This document shows positions 38,440-39,019 of a DNA stretch of 39,019 nt, piece after piece. How positions within the stretch are numbered: the first letter of the stretch is position 1; the number at the start of each line of letters is the position of its first letter. Both the position numbers and the translations under genes were made by a program. The DNA is from Balneolia bacterium. Its GTDB lineage: Bacteria > Bacteroidota > Rhodothermia > Balneolales > Cyclonatronaceae. The stretch lies in contig PWID01000320.1 of the NCBI GenBank assembly GCA_003555145.1, positions 1 to 39,019 of the forward strand, in the 5' to 3' direction. The notes under the pieces are model-generated. The model saw only the letters and a program-made list of their open reading frames with translations, did no database searches and was not told the origin of the DNA.

Positions 38440-38503
38440 CTTAGAAAAAATTTGGGAGCGGTATAACAACTAATTTATAGTCATCATAAATCAAACTCCC
38501 ATA

Positions 38504-39019
38504 TCAATAAAACTCGTTGAACGCCGATCGTACTCTTGGGTCCCGCTCGGCCTCATATCGCTGCTCCAGCAAATCATTCATGCGGTTGGCTGAGAGTCGA
38601 TCCAGATTTGCCAGCGCCAGGTATCTGATGCGCGGATCGGCATCGGTGGTCAGGCCCGGAAGCACTTCTGCAAGCTCCGAAGTATGGTTATGACGGATTA
38701 GCATTCGCATAGCTGTTTCCCGCATAGCGTACGGGAAATCTGTGCTTTCAAGAACATCCAGGCTGGTAAACAGAGCAACATCCTGATCGTCGGCGCGGTA
38801 CAGTTCTTCGATTGCGGCGGCCCGAATTCCGGCCGGACGATTGCCCAGAAGCAGCGATCTGGAGAGCTCGTTAAACTGATCTTCCGACGCGATTCTTCTG
38901 AAAACGCCAATTGCAGCAACAGCAGCCGGCTGATAGGTGGACTGCTGCGCAACCCGGCCAACGGCATTGATTACATCATCGTTGCCCTCGTAGTGCCACA
39001 GCGCGTCGATTGCGGCATG
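38504..39019 (-). CDS. HEAT-repeat protein, C-terminal part (5' end outside window)
   Basis: Manual translation of the frame open to the window edge: HAAIDALWHYEGNDDVINAVGRVAQQSTYQPAAVAAIGVFRRIASEDQ...PAGIRAAAIEELYRADDQDVALFTSLDVLESTDFPYAMRETAMRMLIRH...DPRIRYLALANLDRL...DPRVRSAFNEFY; repeated helical HEAT pattern. The track shows only the last 73 aa because no upstream start lies in the window. Confidence 0.8.
   Translation of the reverse strand, partial: HAAIDALWHYEGNDDVINAVGRVAQQSTYQPAAVAAIGVFRRIASEDQFNELSRSLLLGNRPAGIRAAAIEELYRADDQDVALFTSLDVLESTDFPYAMRETAMRMLIRHNHTSELAEVLPGLTTDADPRIRYLALANLDRLSANRMNDLLEQRYEAERDPRVRSAFNEFY

Noticed and set aside
38698-38967. 89-aa minus-strand ORF
   Set aside because: Different frame over the HEAT-repeat coding sequence; the HEAT frame is clearly the real one.

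Overview
This 39 kb window looks like ordinary chromosome from a Bacteroidota/Rhodothermota/Balneolota-like bacterium; that lineage is inferred from gene style only. Most genes are housekeeping: gatA, tatA, a BamA/TamA-type outer-membrane protein, rlmD-type rRNA methyltransferase, crtI-type desaturase, an MscS channel, a Wzi-like protein, a TolC/MlaC/CrtC-Svf1-like gene set, tRNA-Ser(UGA), an F-type ATP synthase operon without atpD/atpC in the window (AtpZ/AtpI-like-B-E-F-H-A-G), a bactofilin plus M23 peptidase pair, a GT4 glycosyltransferase, guaB, a CPA2 antiporter, a PolB-exo-like nuclease, glgC/glgA, an NatAB-like ABC exporter, a PIN/RHH toxin-antitoxin pair and a partial HEAT-repeat gene. 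Two places stand out. (1) At 8907-11876, a DoxX-DsrE fusion is predicted to put its DsrE domain in the periplasm and is clustered with two TlpA-type thioredoxins. (2) At 37402-38467, a toxin-antitoxin pair and a small ORF are bounded by same-orientation TATAAC/GTTATA motifs with hairpins, which resembles two integron-type gene cassettes. Both are hypotheses that need computation. No CRISPR, rRNA, transposase or phage genes were seen.
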